Shown here: positions 10,168 through 21,030 of the stretch, one piece after another
How positions within the stretch are numbered: position 1 is the stretch's first letter
Layout of the letters: the number at the start of each line of letters is the position of its first letter
NCBI GenBank assembly: GCA_034231615.1
Contig: CM067317.1
Span: 15,956,394 to 16,020,393, forward strand
Direction: 5' to 3'
Length of the DNA: 64,000 nt
DNA from: Meghimatium bilineatum
Lineage: Eukaryota; Mollusca; Gastropoda; Stylommatophora; Philomycidae
Notes under the pieces: model-generated
What the model saw: only the letters and a program-made list of their open reading frames with translations
Databases searched by the model: none
What the model was told of the DNA's origin: nothing
Program-made: the position numbers and the translations under genes

Positions 10168-10600
10168 CACGCACATCACTAATTTAATATAAAAAAAATT
10201 TCACAGAATTATTTTCCGACAAATAATTGGCTCAATCCTCTAACCAATTCTTAGGGAATCTCTACCCTGTTTCTATACCCCATTTTTCGATGTACTTGAT
10301 TTCTTCCCAAATTCCGTCATGGGTCAATCAATACGCGAGGTCTTTACCCTGCTGTGGCCATAAGTTTCCCTTTCCGCATGAAAGTTATATGGATGGACAA
10401 CAGATTCACCCTCGGTGATCTCAATATATGTATTCATTTCTCTGTCTGTCTATCGTGTCTCTCATCTCATGAGAATAACACCGACTTCTGTAGACTCTTC
10501 TATATTCTCTAGTTCTTCTTCATGGGCACTTCATGTCTTCAAGAAAACGATGTCAAACAACCATGGTATACAACATTCAAATATGCATAATTTACAGAAA
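9370..10600. other. AT-rich stretch with (AT)n microsatellite
   Basis: No gene is recognised. An (AT)n tract with single interruptions lies at about 10128-10168. Confidence 0.5.
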
Positions 10601-11392
10601 AATTTGACAAAATTGCCTGAACTATAACTCCTGTAACCAAATTTGACAAAATTGCCTGAACTATAACTCCTGTAACCAAATTTGACAAAATTGCCTGATT
10701 GTAATATTATATACAGAGAAACAACATTTTGATGCCCGGTGCGACAACCCCCCCCCCCCCCAGTACACCGTTGCATCTATGGCTATCATTATCACTGAGT
10801 AGATCTTAATAACATGCAAGAAGGGAGATGGTTGGTTGCTGATCCAGCGGTCCATGGACTCATGCCCTTTGTCCTAATGCCATTAAATGGCATAATATTG
10901 CTGCGAAGAATGGATTTTCGGGAAACCCTGAGACAGAATAACTGTCACACCTACAGGACGGCAGGATTCAACTTATGCACTACTCCGAGCCACTGTAGCC
11001 AAGATAGAGTTCACTTTGTTCATTCCCCGCCACCAATTTGACTACTGGTTACGCCAAACTTCTCTATTGCTCCAGGCATGCAAACAGGACATTTATTATT
11101 TAAAAACGCAACTATATTAAAATAAATATGTGATTGTGTAGTGTTCTTACCGACATAGCAAGAACATAGAAAGCACAGCCAAAAAATGGCGGAAAAGCAT
11201 CATGGTGCTTGCCGATAAAACGAACATTTTTAAGACGTGAAACCTGAACATAGTGATCATCATATGTATTTCATACTTGGTTATATAACTGTATAAATGG
11301 CTAATAAAACGTTTAGACAGTGAATGAAGTTGAAAGTAATAGTACATTAAAATGGATAATGAAAATACACATACCTCATGTTCAAATGCAAG
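10590..11392. repeat. Interspersed repeat family B, copy 2
   Basis: Second copy of the element at 483-1213. It has the same C-tract (about 10749-10762), the same 'GTTGCTGATCCAGCGGTCC' block and the same 3' end. It differs by containing a 39-bp tandem repeat (10601-10698) near its left end. Confidence 0.7.
10601..10698. repeat. 39-bp tandem repeat, 2.5 units
   Basis: Units begin 'AATTTGACAAAATTGCCTGA' at about 10601, 10640 and 10679; the last is partial. Confidence 0.9.
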
Positions 11393-11450
11393 TTACTCAA
11401 ACAATATCCGCTGTTTTCGCCAGATAGAAACACCAATGTGTAGAGAAATT

Positions 11451-11749
11451 AACTGGCACCCAGTGGGGCGTGATCTTTACCCGTTCCTTATCCGCGTGTT
11501 CTATGGTTAGTGTCAGTTCTGGATTCTTCATATTGATAGTTTATCCATGCAACCGCTCGTAGTGACGTTCTGATATTCTTTATTGAGGCTGAAATAGTAC
11601 TTCGTAGGGTTTTCATACCTGTATGCTCTGTACAGGTATGCCGCCGTCTGGCCTCAGGAAATTTGAATAATCAGAGTTCTGGCCGGGTGGTATTTGCCTC
11701 CCTCCAGGATATCGTCATTATATGTCAGCGATTTAGTAACACTTTCCAT
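11451..11749 (-). pseudogene. Tx1-like LINE ORF1, 5' fragment
   Basis: Starting at the ATG at 11749, the minus strand encodes a broken version of the ORF1 N-terminus seen at 2605-3675. The 'LEGGK' region, the 'YRYENPTKYYFSL' block and the region before 'HWVPVN' are present, with deletions that remove the 'LTGLGG' part and shift the frame. Confidence 0.75.
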
Positions 11750-11890
11750 ATTGAAACGATAAAACTTTACCTTTTTGAAGTCTGAAAAACACTTTGTAAA
11801 TAGTAACCAATCCGTGAAAAACACTGATTCCGATGAAACTTCAAGTGCTGGGGAAGATACGAATATATTTCACTGACTTCAAAATCGTCA

Positions 11891-12142
11891 AGTAGTGGCA
11901 ACCTTGTAAATTGTACATCAATTCGAAATACTAGTCAATCTATTTGGCTGGTCTCAATCTATTACTAGATTCTAGAATACTAGGATTATCTGACATTTCT
12001 TTGCTAACCCTATGGCAACCTTGTGGCAAAACAGTTGTGGAATGTAAACAACTAATCATAGACTAAGAATTCCTTCCTACTTTAGTATCACAGACTATTC
12101 GTTAGATTTCACTGTATACCTTAATCTAATCGTATATTGTTA
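11891..12142. repeat. 250-bp direct repeat, copy 2
   Basis: See 9116-9369. The copy stops where the hAT-like fragment begins. Confidence 0.85.
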
Positions 12143-12690
12143 ACAAATATACGATTAGAAATCGCAAATTTCAAATAGACAACGCTAATTCCATAGTTGC
12201 TTTGCTGAATAAACTCCAGAATCTCCAAGCATTCCTTCATAACTTTATCTTTGACTTTTGCATCAGCTACAGCAATGAAATTACGTAACCTATCGATTCC
12301 ACTATTTCACTTCGAAATCACTGTGCTCTTCATCGAATTCACACTTGTATTCTGGGTTTAGCAAGTTGATTGGTGTGAGGGAAAAAGTATTTAACATCCA
12401 TCTCATGCATGATGCTATGAACTTGATCTCAAAGAAAATCAAGAACATACTTGATTTCTTGTATTATTCTGACCATTGATTCAAACATTTCTTGTCTTAA
12501 TTTAATTTCATAATTTAAACCAGAATCTGCAGCTTTCTCACCAGCCAATTTTGTTTTGTTTTTCTTATTTGACGATGAGCTATATTGATGCCTATATCTG
12601 GGGGAGGTGGGTGTTCTACACTCGTTATGATCTAATCTCCATTTGTGGTGACAGGGTGTAAGAGTTATTTCTATCTCTTGTATTCTCACA
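12143..12690 (-). pseudogene. Possible hAT/ZMYM1-like transposase fragment
   Basis: The minus strand holds an 86-codon frame (12689-12429) with 'GLNYEIKLRQEMFESMVRII', followed by broken frames whose order resembles the C-terminal half of DUF4371/hAT-like proteins. Several stops and shifts are present. The call rests on weak resemblance; it may be another kind of TE. Confidence 0.3.
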
Positions 12691-13040
12691 AGGTACTATA
12701 ATCTATCTTGACTAATCAACTCCAGAACAATATTATACAAGAATCTGTGTCTCCGCCTATAATAATGTTTATTACTAAGCGTCTCAATATCAATGGTACA
12801 ACAGACAATGTTCAGCAATCATGTTACGATATATAACCTAAACATCTCATTGATCCGTAAGTCAATCCAACCACTTGGAACTAACTATATCAACAATCAA
12901 CTGAAGTCTCGTATATCGTTTCTGTCTGCTTATTAATTTACATTCGATCTCCTCGACAGAGTGCTTATCGATATCCAACTTGCAGTATAGTTGTGGGTAC
13001 ATCGTAGTTTTAGGATAGTAGTGTCTGTACGCTTGCGGCT
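12691..13040. other. Intergenic stretch, nothing recognised
   Basis: No coding or repeat signature that I can support. Confidence 0.4.
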
Positions 13041-13044
13041 GTCT

Positions 13045-13385
13045 GGTGATCCTCGTCTGTGGTGCGTGTTAATGGTATGATGATTGGTCTTGTTAGTTGT
13101 GGGAAGTGTTCTGTGGTTGTATCTGCTGTTGTTTAATTTTGCATTGTTTCGTGTTCTGTCTGGTGTGTTCTGTGTTGTTTCTCCGGTCTGTTCTCTGGGC
13201 TGGTTGTGCCGACAATCGGCGTTGTCGTGTGTAGGAGACTGTCTTGAAGTCTGTTGGCTGCTTTTCCTCCTGTTGTGGTGTTGTAGCAGTGGTTTGGGGG
13301 GGGGGCATATGTCAATCTAGCTGCCGCCACGTAGAACTTTTTTGGGATCTTCTGGGTTGTTGTTGGCTGGGTTTCTTGTGTCGTC
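13045..13385 (-). pseudogene. Tx1-like LINE ORF1, 3' part (split by a LINE insertion)
   Basis: The minus strand encodes, in shifting frames, the tail of ORF1 as in 2605-3675: 'QKIPKKFYVAAA', an 'EEKQ' region and 'RQRRLSA'. The 5' part of the same ORF1 lies at 17460-18069, on the other side of the 4.05-kb RNase-H LINE. The two pieces join at the 12-bp target-site duplication. Confidence 0.8.
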
Positions 13386-13397
13386 ATTTAATTTGGT

Positions 13398-16300
13398 CCC
13401 CATCGAGGCCAGAACCTTGAAGTGGTGATGGGGCTTAGTTCAGCCATCAGAGGCTGGAAACTAAGACTGGTCGGGCACTCCCACTCGAGCAGGACCATAG
13501 TCCGGCCCAAGTAAGCAGAGTGCTGAAGACGGAGGCAACCAGCCAAAAGGCGCACAGATAATCAGGTTGCCACGCATAAAACACAATGGAAACATGTCTG
13601 CATCTAATAAACGTTATGGTGCCTGCCCTGTGGCGGACGTTCAGGCAGGGACGGTGCCGGGCCCTATACCTCGAAAGGGCCCAACCTCAGTTACTGGAAG
13701 TCCTTCTCAATTGCCCCGAGGAGCCAGGAGGCAAGGGGATAGAGCTACTGGCCAAACAAACAAACGACCAATTAAAATAATGCACTGGAATGCTGAGGGT
13801 GTCAACAGTAAAAGAGATGGATACAGCAAAAAATTGGAACTTGAAAATGTCCTCAGTGAAGAACAAGTTAATATATGCTGTATCCAAGAAACACACCTCA
13901 GCAGCGACATAGCCTTCAAAATCAGAGGCTACCAGTGCTACCGATCTGACCGAAAAGACAGGCGAAAGGGTGGAATTCTGACACTAGTTAAAAACAATAT
14001 CAGCGCATGTCAGCTGGAAGTATACATGGACGGGGCAGAATACCAGATGCTCCACCTAAAAACAGACAGTGCAGAATTCCATCTCCTGAACTACTACTGC
14101 CCAAATGATAAACCATTGGCACTAGACACAATTCCAGATAAAGAGAGACTTATGGTGTGTGGTGACTTCAACAGCCACTCTCAGAGCTGGGGCTACGATC
14201 ATATCGACAAGAGAGGTGAGGAACTTGAGAGCTGGCAGGATGAAAATAATCTCATTCTTATTAACCAGCCAGCTGACTCACCAACCTTCTACTCGAGAGC
14301 ATGGCACACCACCTCTACACCAGACCTGGCATTCTACTCACCAGGCCTGGAATGGAACATCACACGTGTCGTTGGAAAGCAGCTTGGGGGTAGTGACCAC
14401 AGACCAGTATTTCTGGAAATTCACAATGAATATACCAAGGACAGCAGCACGCTCACTAGGTGGAACTATAAGAGGGCAGACTGGAAAATGTACCAGCATT
14501 TAACCAGTGTTCTAGCTAAGGACATGAACTTGGACAAAGACATCAATAGAGCAGTGAGTGAATTTAATAGATGTATACTACATGCTGCTAGTAAAACCAT
14601 ACCCAGGGGGGCACGCAAAAACTACAAACCCTACTGGAATGATGAACTGGAAAAGCTGCAAAATGAGATGGAAACATCTAGAAAGCAGGCTGAGAACAGA
14701 CCTAGCCAAGAACATCACAACAAATATCAGCAAACAAAGGCTAAATTTCAAAGAGCCAAGTTACAAGCCAGACGGAACAGCTGGAAAGAAAAAACAGAGT
14801 CGCTGAACCTAGAAAGAGATACTAGGAAATTATGGAAACTTGTAAAACAACTAAATGATGAAGGTACAGGGAGAAATACCAGGATCACACTTTATAAAGA
14901 TAAAAACATTTTAACAGGTAAACATGCAGCTGATTACTTTGCAGATTCCTTTGCAGAAGACAATAACGTCAAAGTCAGCCCAGACAAACAACAGGAGGTT
15001 CGAGTGAACCAGCAAAACATTGGACAAGACGAACCTATACCTGAAGTCATGGAGGCACCAATCACAATGAGAGAACTGGAGCATGCAATATCCAAATTGA
15101 AAATGAAAAAGTCCCCTGGAGCTGATGGAGTGTCCAATGAAATTAGAAACCTGGGAATTGCAGCAAGAGCAAAGCTGCTGCAAATCTTTAACACAAGCTG
15201 GTCCACAGGTAATGTACCACAGGCATGGAGAGAAGCAATAATGATACCTCTCCTCAAATCAGGAAAAGATGGCAACACAGTCTCCAACTACAGGCCCATC
15301 AGCCTCACAAGCTGTCTATGCAAAACAATGGAACGCATTATCAATCTTAGGATGCAGTGGTACCTTGAAAGTGAAACCCTTCTGGTATCACAGCAAGCAG
15401 GTTTCAGACAGTGCTACTCTACTGAAGATCAGGCAACCTACCTCTCCCAAGAGATTGAGGATGCCTTCCAAGAAAAGAAACTGGTACTAGCAGCATGGAT
15501 AGACCTCAGGAAAGCATTTGATAAGGTCTGGAAAGAAGGGCTCCTAAAGAAATTGCGAAATTGCAGGGTTAGCTCAAGAATGTACAAATGGGTAAAAGCA
15601 TACCTGCATAATAGAAGAGCCAGGGTACAATTAGATGGTCGCAAAAGCAAGAAAGTCCTACTGCGTCATGGAGTCCCCCAGGGAGGAGTCCTGTTACCCA
15701 CACTTTTCTTGGTTTACATCAATGACCTAGTTGCTGAACTACCACACGGGATCAAAGTGGCAATGTATGCTGACGACCTGGTGATCTGGTGCACGGAAGA
15801 ACATGCGACAGTGGCCACTAAACAAATACAAAGAGCTATCGATGCCGTAACATTATGGGCAAATAGATGGTGTGTCAGCATTAACACAGATAAGTGCAGC
15901 ACTACACTCTTTACCCTCTCACCAAAACAAAAAGCCGGTCATATCAAGATAGACGGAGAGCTCTTGAAAGAAGACAAACAACCAACATACCTCGGAGTTA
16001 CTTTTGATGATAAGCTGACATGGAAGCAGCACATAAACAAAGCAACAACAAAAGCCAGGAGGAAGTTAGCTATCCTGAGAAAACTAAGTGGAACCACATG
16101 GGGAGCCAGTGGGAATATACTCAGTAAAGTTTACCAGCAAGGCATAAGACCACACCTGGAATATGGTTCAGCTGCGTGGTGTCCTGCATCAAACACCACA
16201 TTACAAGATCTAGATAAAGTGCAAAACCAGGCACTTAGAATAATGTTGGGAGCAATGAAATCAACACCCATAGCAGAGATGCAGAAAATGGGAAGAATGC

Positions 16301-17447
16301 AAACACTTGGCGAACGCAGAGACACAAAAGTACTAATTCAAGCGGAAAAGTTTCAGTGTATGCCAAGTCATCCAATGAAGGAAAGATTCCAAAACCTAGC
16401 AATGGGGCGACTGAAAAGAAGCAGCTTTATCCATCAAGCTAAACGACTCCGTAGACAACTTACAGACCTACCTGAAGTTGACAGCCCCTTAAGGTCTGTA
16501 CCAGAACAAACCCCATGGAGTGAAAGGCATGGAATGCCAATATACATTCAGACCCATGTGAAAGGAATACTAAGCGAGGACGAACAGAACAGTGTGCAGC
16601 GGAGGACAGCCACCCTCAGTTTCCTGGACGAGGAATATCCACAAGATATATGGGTCAGAGTATACACAGATGGGTCAGCACAGAATGCTGTGAGGAATGG
16701 AGGTGCAGGTGTATATATAGAATATCCACACAAGCCTAGAGATACAATCAGAACACCGACAGGAAAATTCTGCAATAATTATGATGCAGAAATCCAGGCA
16801 ATTACTGTGGCAGCTAAAAAACTGCTGAACTCCAACTCTGACCTACAGCCTGTGGTATTCCTGACAGATGCAAGGTCAGTGCTTCAAGCTCTCCAGTCTG
16901 GAAAACTAACAGACTTGAAAAAACTACTTAGCGAATTGTCTTACCAGTATAGGGTAACCATGCAGTGGATACCCTCTCACTGTGGAATACCAGGAAATGA
17001 AAAAGCAGACCAACTGGCTAAGGAAGGTGCTGCCGAAGATCAACCAGATATACCAATCACCTACCATCAGAAAAAACAGATGATCAAGTCAATAAGAAAG
17101 CCACAAACACCAACACAAGATGACTATCACATTATGAACAGTTCAGAACAAGTTATAATTCTACGTCTCAGAACAGGACACAACCGACTCCGCAGTCACA
17201 TGTATACAAAGTTCAAGATTGGCAACACGGCCATGTGTACATGTGGACAGGCAGTACAGAGTGCCAAACATATACTTCAAGAGTGTTCTGAGCATGAAAC
17301 ACTGAGGCAGACATATTGGCCAGAGGAAACAACACTGGAATCAAAGCTCTATGGGACACTGTATGAACTACAAAAAACAGTGAGTTTTATTAAGGAGACA
17401 GAATTGCAGATATAGACATGTTTCAAGTGAACGAAAGAAGAAGAAGA
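13398..17447 (+). mobile_element. Full-length RNase-H LINE with 12-bp TSD
   Basis: The element is flanked by the 12-bp direct repeat 'ATTTAATTTGGT' at 13386-13397 and 17448-17459. It has about 195 bp of 5' UTR, one long ORF and a GAA-repeat tail. No ORF1 is present. The intact frame and perfect TSD indicate a recent insertion. It landed in an older Tx1-like LINE ORF1 on the opposite strand. The domain order endonuclease, reverse transcriptase, RNase H fits the I/jockey superfamily. Confidence 0.95.
13594..17415 (+). CDS. LINE polyprotein: APE endonuclease, RT, RNase H
   Basis: The first in-frame ATG is at 13594, giving about 1273 codons. The order is APE endonuclease ('IKIMHWNAEGVNSK', 'CCIQETHL', 'VCGDFNSHS', 'GGSDHRPVF'), reverse transcriptase ('KKSPGADGV', 'NYRPISLTSCLCKTMER', 'IDLRKAFDKVW', 'GVPQGGVLLP', catalytic 'MYADDLVIW'), RNase H ('VYTDGSAQ', 'DAEIQAI', 'TDARSVL', 'WIPSHCGIPGNEKADQLAKEG') and a C-terminal CCHC-like knuckle ('CTCGQAVQSAKHILQEC'). 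It nicks target DNA and primes cDNA synthesis there. All catalytic motifs that I can check are present and no stop interrupts it, so the copy may be active. Degenerate relatives lie at 1.2, 58.4 and 59.7 kb. Confidence 0.95.
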   Translation: MSASNKRYGACPVADVQAGTVPGPIPRKGPTSVTGSPSQLPRGARRQGDRATGQTNKRPIKIMHWNAEGVNSKRDGYSKKLELENVLSEEQVNICCIQETHLSSDIAFKIRGYQCYRSDRKDRRKGGILTLVKNNISACQLEVYMDGAEYQMLHLKTDSAEFHLLNYYCPNDKPLALDTIPDKERLMVCGDFNSHSQSWGYDHIDKRGEELESWQDENNLILINQPADSPTFYSRAWHTTSTPDLAFYSPGLEWNITRVVGKQLGGSDHRPVFLEIHNEYTKDSSTLTRWNYKRADWKMYQHLTSVLAKDMNLDKDINRAVSEFNRCILHAASKTIPRGARKNYKPYWNDELEKLQNEMETSRKQAENRPSQEHHNKYQQTKAKFQRAKLQARRNSWKEKTESLNLERDTRKLWKLVKQLNDEGTGRNTRITLYKDKNILTGKHAADYFADSFAEDNNVKVSPDKQQEVRVNQQNIGQDEPIPEVMEAPITMRELEHAISKLKMKKSPGADGVSNEIRNLGIAARAKLLQIFNTSWSTGNVPQAWREAIMIPLLKSGKDGNTVSNYRPISLTSCLCKTMERIINLRMQWYLESETLLVSQQAGFRQCYSTEDQATYLSQEIEDAFQEKKLVLAAWIDLRKAFDKVWKEGLLKKLRNCRVSSRMYKWVKAYLHNRRARVQLDGRKSKKVLLRHGVPQGGVLLPTLFLVYINDLVAELPHGIKVAMYADDLVIWCTEEHATVATKQIQRAIDAVTLWANRWCVSINTDKCSTTLFTLSPKQKAGHIKIDGELLKEDKQPTYLGVTFDDKLTWKQHINKATTKARRKLAILRKLSGTTWGASGNILSKVYQQGIRPHLEYGSAAWCPASNTTLQDLDKVQNQALRIMLGAMKSTPIAEMQKMGRMQTLGERRDTKVLIQAEKFQCMPSHPMKERFQNLAMGRLKRSSFIHQAKRLRRQLTDLPEVDSPLRSVPEQTPWSERHGMPIYIQTHVKGILSEDEQNSVQRRTATLSFLDEEYPQDIWVRVYTDGSAQNAVRNGGAGVYIEYPHKPRDTIRTPTGKFCNNYDAEIQAITVAAKKLLNSNSDLQPVVFLTDARSVLQALQSGKLTDLKKLLSELSYQYRVTMQWIPSHCGIPGNEKADQLAKEGAAEDQPDIPITYHQKKQMIKSIRKPQTPTQDDYHIMNSSEQVIILRLRTGHNRLRSHMYTKFKIGNTAMCTCGQAVQSAKHILQECSEHETLRQTYWPEETTLESKLYGTLYELQKTVSFIKETELQI

Positions 17448-17459
17448 ATTTAATTTGGT

Positions 17460-18069
17460 GGTTGTGATTTCTTCAGGCATCTGTTCGCCAGTGTGTGTCC
17501 TCCCCGCAGTGGGGGCAGACTGTCCTCCATTATAGGGTGATGAGGATTTTATATTGACGTGTTTTTGTGCATGTGAGGTTGATAGTTAGATAGTGGGGAA
17601 TGTTTGTTGTGGGGTGACACATCACCCCCCCCCCATTTTTCTGGTGACTGTGGGAAACGGCACTGGGTCACCGAAGGCGTCCACTGCCATTTTTGCACGG
17701 CTTCTAGCCTGAAATTTACAGGTACCCAGTGGAGCGTGATCTTTTACAGTTCCTTATCTGCGTGTTATATTGTTAGTGTCAGTTCCGGGTTTTTCAGGTT
17801 GATTGTTTTCCCACGTAACCGTTCATAATGCCGTTCATGGTGTTCTTCAGTGAAGCCAAAGTGGTATTTTGTAGGGTTTTCATACCTGTAGAGCATCTTT
17901 ATGCTCTGTACAGGTATGCCTCCCAGTCCCGTGAGGGCGCTGGTAACGAATCCTACGGAGGCCTTGCCGCAGCCTGGGTTCCGGAAATAATCAGGGTCAG
18001 GCCGGGTGGTCTTTGCCTCCCTCGCAGGATATCCTCGTTATAAGACAGGGATTTAGTTACACTTTCCAT
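17460..18069 (-). pseudogene. Tx1-like LINE ORF1, 5' part (split by a LINE insertion)
   Basis: From the ATG at 18069 the minus strand follows the ORF1 of 2605-3675: 'LTGLGGIPVQSIKMLYRYE', 'ERLRGKTINLKNPELTLT' and the first half of the zinc knuckle, 'CPHCGEDTHW'. Single-base losses, an internal stop and a C-tract at 17628-17636 break the frame. It continues at 13385-13045 beyond the inserted LINE. Confidence 0.82.
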
Positions 18070-18986
18070 AATTAGAACCCCAAAAAATAACTTTACCTTT
18101 GGGACACGTAAAAATGCTTCGTGGAAACAAAACAGTAATCCGTGAGAAATAAAGCACTGCTGGTGGTTATGTTACGTTTATTAACAGACGCAAATATTTC
18201 TAACTCCGTCCGCTCCAAAGCGGGTTCAAAGCTAACCCTCGAACTTTGTTGAGTGCTGGATTCGACTATGCCATCTCGGGATGCCTAGTTAAGTCGCTTT
18301 CAACCTAGTACTAAGAAGGGCTTTTTGGTTATATCACGACGCTGGGTGCGGACAGTGAACTGACGAGAAGTTCTTGAGCAATGACGAAAAGGCTGTCGAA
18401 AGTTTGCTGAAGCTTGCTTTTAATCCTGGGACGTACTGCGGATAAGAAGAGTCGTTTCTCTCTTGGAAGTTTCCAAGTCCACAGCAGGTTCCCACCTCAG
18501 CTGGAGATCGTTCAATCCTTGATAACTTAGCCAGATTGCTCTGTTGCCCGGGGTACTCCACGAGGAGTATCAAGGTCTGAACCAGTATGGGTACTGGCGA
18601 GCAAAGCGAGCACAGGTGCTCGCTTCAACGTCTCTGTGGCGAGCGAAGCCAGAAGGTGCCCTTATATTCCTCAATTCTCATCCTCAACATTTTAGGTGTG
18701 TCCAAAATTATATCCATTCATTCAACATCCCCATTCAACAACCTATTTATTTCACTAAGCATTCCCATAAAATGTCTGGTTGTCTCTTATCTGGCGCCAA
18801 TCAGTCTATTTTCCGGCACTGATGGTTTTATATTTCACTGTCTGATATTCCTCTGATCACCTTGGGATACAAGGTATTTGATACAATCTTAGTGTGGCCA
18901 AGAAACAACATCCTTGATGTACAATAGCTGGATACTCCTTTTTCTGTACAGCTGCTAGCTGTGGTGATAAACTAACTTTTTAATAT
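18070..18986. other. Unassigned stretch upstream of ORF1 and flank of the CACTA element
   Basis: 18070-18660 is richer in GC than its surroundings and may be the 5' UTR of the Tx1-like copy, but there is nothing to confirm it. A minus-strand 79-codon frame (18334-18573) has no recognised motif. 18660-18986 looks like ordinary AT-rich sequence. Confidence 0.35.
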
Positions 18987-19142
18987 CACTGCGCAACAAA
19001 AAGGTTTTTTTTTACAAGTATAAAATTAGTCAATTCCTACTGAAAATGGGTTGAGAAAAACGAATATGACATCAGAAAATGTTTATTAGCTCTAGTTTTT
19101 GAGTTATTGTAATTTCAATATTTGTATTAAAAATCCTATTTC

Positions 19143-20258
19143 TTATTGTTTCCTTTTCCTCTTGTATACCACTTCTGGAGCTTCTCTTGTGACATTCCAG
19201 CAGTAGTCAGCAAGCATAGATGTATTCCACTTACCCTGGTACCTTTTTTCCATCAATGCAATGTCTTGGTGGAAACACTCCCCATGTTCATCACTTACTG
19301 CACCACAATTTGGAGGGAAGAAATCAAGATGAGAATCCAGGAAGTGGATCTTAAGTGACATGTTGCAACCTAATTGTTGATATGCTGTCAGAAGTTCATT
19401 AATAGCAACAGGATAGTTCTCACTTCTATAATTGCCCAGGAAATTTTGTACAGCACATTTGAAAGATTGCCATGCACCTTTCTCATTCCCATGAATAATG
19501 GCATCAAAATGCTCATCTTTTAACAGTTCCCTTATCTGTGGGCCTACAAATAATCCTTCCTTTATTTTACCATCACTAAGGTAATGAAATTTTTTCCTCA
19601 AGTACTTAAATGCCTCTCCCTCCCTATTCATGCCCTTGATAAAGTTCTTCATTAGCCCCAATTTAATATGAAGAGGAGGTAGAATTATTTTATTTCTATC
19701 AACCAAAGAAATTTGCTGTACATTCTTTTCACCAGGCTCCATAACCTTCCTATCAGGCCAAGTTTTCCTAATGTAATGAGAAGTTCTCTGTCGACTGTCC
19801 CATTCACACAGAAAGCAACAATATTTTGTGTAACCTAATTGCATGCCAAGTAAAATTGCAATAACTTTCAAGTCTGCACAAATCTGCCACTGATGATCAT
19901 CATATTTTATTGCTTTAAGAAGTAATTTCATATTTTCATAAGTCTCCTTCATGTGGACAGCATGGCCTATATGGATAGAAGGTAATGAATTGCCATTGTG
20001 TAGCAAAACTGCTATCAAACTTAACTTTGATGAGTCAATGAATAACCTCCACTCTTGTTGTATGTGCTCTATTTTCAAAGCTTCCATAAGTCCATTAACA
20101 TCATGGCAAGCAACAATGCTATTATTCATTGTGAAAAATGGAGTTAGAGATTTCTGACGTTCTCTGTACATAGACACCTTAACATTTTTTATCCAGGAGA
20201 TTCCACTGCTGAAGTCTTGATGCAAGAAGTTCAGCTTTTGTTTTAGATAAGTCAAGAT
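19143..20258 (-). pseudogene. CACTA-like transposase, central and C-terminal part
   Basis: An open frame of about 370 codons follows 'RDLDLSKTKAELLASRLQ', but a one-base slip in an A-run near 20190 separates it from that N-terminal stretch. Candidate catalytic residues are Asp in 'LFIDSSKL', Asp in 'ICADLKVIAILLG' and Glu in 'VSDEHGECFHQDI'. 'CCFLCEWD' (a C-x2-C) sits between the second and third, as in several DDE transposase superfamilies. It ends with a basic tail 'VVYKRKRKQ'. I recall this protein type as multicopy and unnamed in several invertebrates. Its position between TIRs argues that it is the transposase. The first Met of the open frame is not a true start. Confidence 0.7.
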
Positions 20259-20266
20259 CTCGAATT

Positions 20267-21022
20267 GGTAAATTTCTTGTCCAAGTAACCACTGTGCTAT
20301 AAATAGCGCAATGTTTATATTCCGGACTACCAGACGTCATGGATTTCCGCGCACTGCCAATGGATGCCGTGACGTCACACCGCGGAAGCAAAAAGGAGAG
20401 TTTTTGCGCGCGACGTGGCTTTGTGAATGATAGAGCCAACCATTTCATTCGTTTTGCGCGGAATACGGCAAAATCCATAGTCCACCAATTATGCTATCAG
20501 TCTCTATCAATGTGTATTGATAATGATAGCATAAACAGGCACCAAATATGCACTTATTTCACCAGTACGTAAATTTATGGAATATGTCAGATCGTTTGTT
20601 GTGCACTACAGTATTCTTCGAATGAACGCGCGCGCTATTTTCAAAATGTCTCCCTTTTCCCCCCTTTCCGGAAGTAGTTTTTGGTGATGTAGCACCCCCT
20701 CTTCCGGAAGGAATTTTTTTTTGGGGGGGGGGGTTATTTTCTAATTGTGAAGGAAATGAATTATTTTGCCGGTTGTAATATAAGGGGGTTGGCTTCCCTA
20801 ACATTAATCCCCAACCCTAATCGCTAACCCTAACACCCCCCCCCCCCCCGTTTTCTTTTTATTTTTCCCTTTTTTCTTTTTCACCTAACCACCATCTTAC
20901 CCAACTACCCGCCCAACACTTCACCTCGAGATCACATTCCACAACCGACTTCCGTCAAAGGTTAGGAAACCCCGTGAATCCAGGCCAAAGGTCACAACAG
21001 TTACTTGAACGTGAAATGCGCC
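20267..21022. mobile_element. 756-bp MITE with 8-bp TSD inside the transposase gene
   Basis: The insertion is bounded by the 8-bp direct repeat 'CTCGAATT' (20259-20266 and 21023-21030). Its ends are imperfect inverted repeats of about 30 bp ('GGTAAATTTC...CCAAGTAAC' against 'GGCGCATTTC...TCAAGTAAC'). An 8-bp TSD fits hAT-type transposition. It splits the transposase between 'NELSDLIR' and 'RDLDLSK'. Inside are a near-palindrome at 20493-20534, a C-tract and 'CTAACCCTAA'-like telomere-type runs near 20810-20840. No coding region is visible. Confidence 0.9.
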
Positions 21023-21030
21023 CTCGAATT

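Noticed and set aside
13567-13593. Start of the LINE ORF at 13567
   Set aside because: The codon there is TTG; the first ATG is at 13594.
18334-18573. Minus-strand 79-codon ORF
   Set aside because: No motif, no start context and no homologous region in the window.
20259-21030. The gap in the transposase as an intron
   Set aside because: The boundaries lack GT-AG and instead have an 8-bp direct repeat and inverted ends, so it is an insertion.
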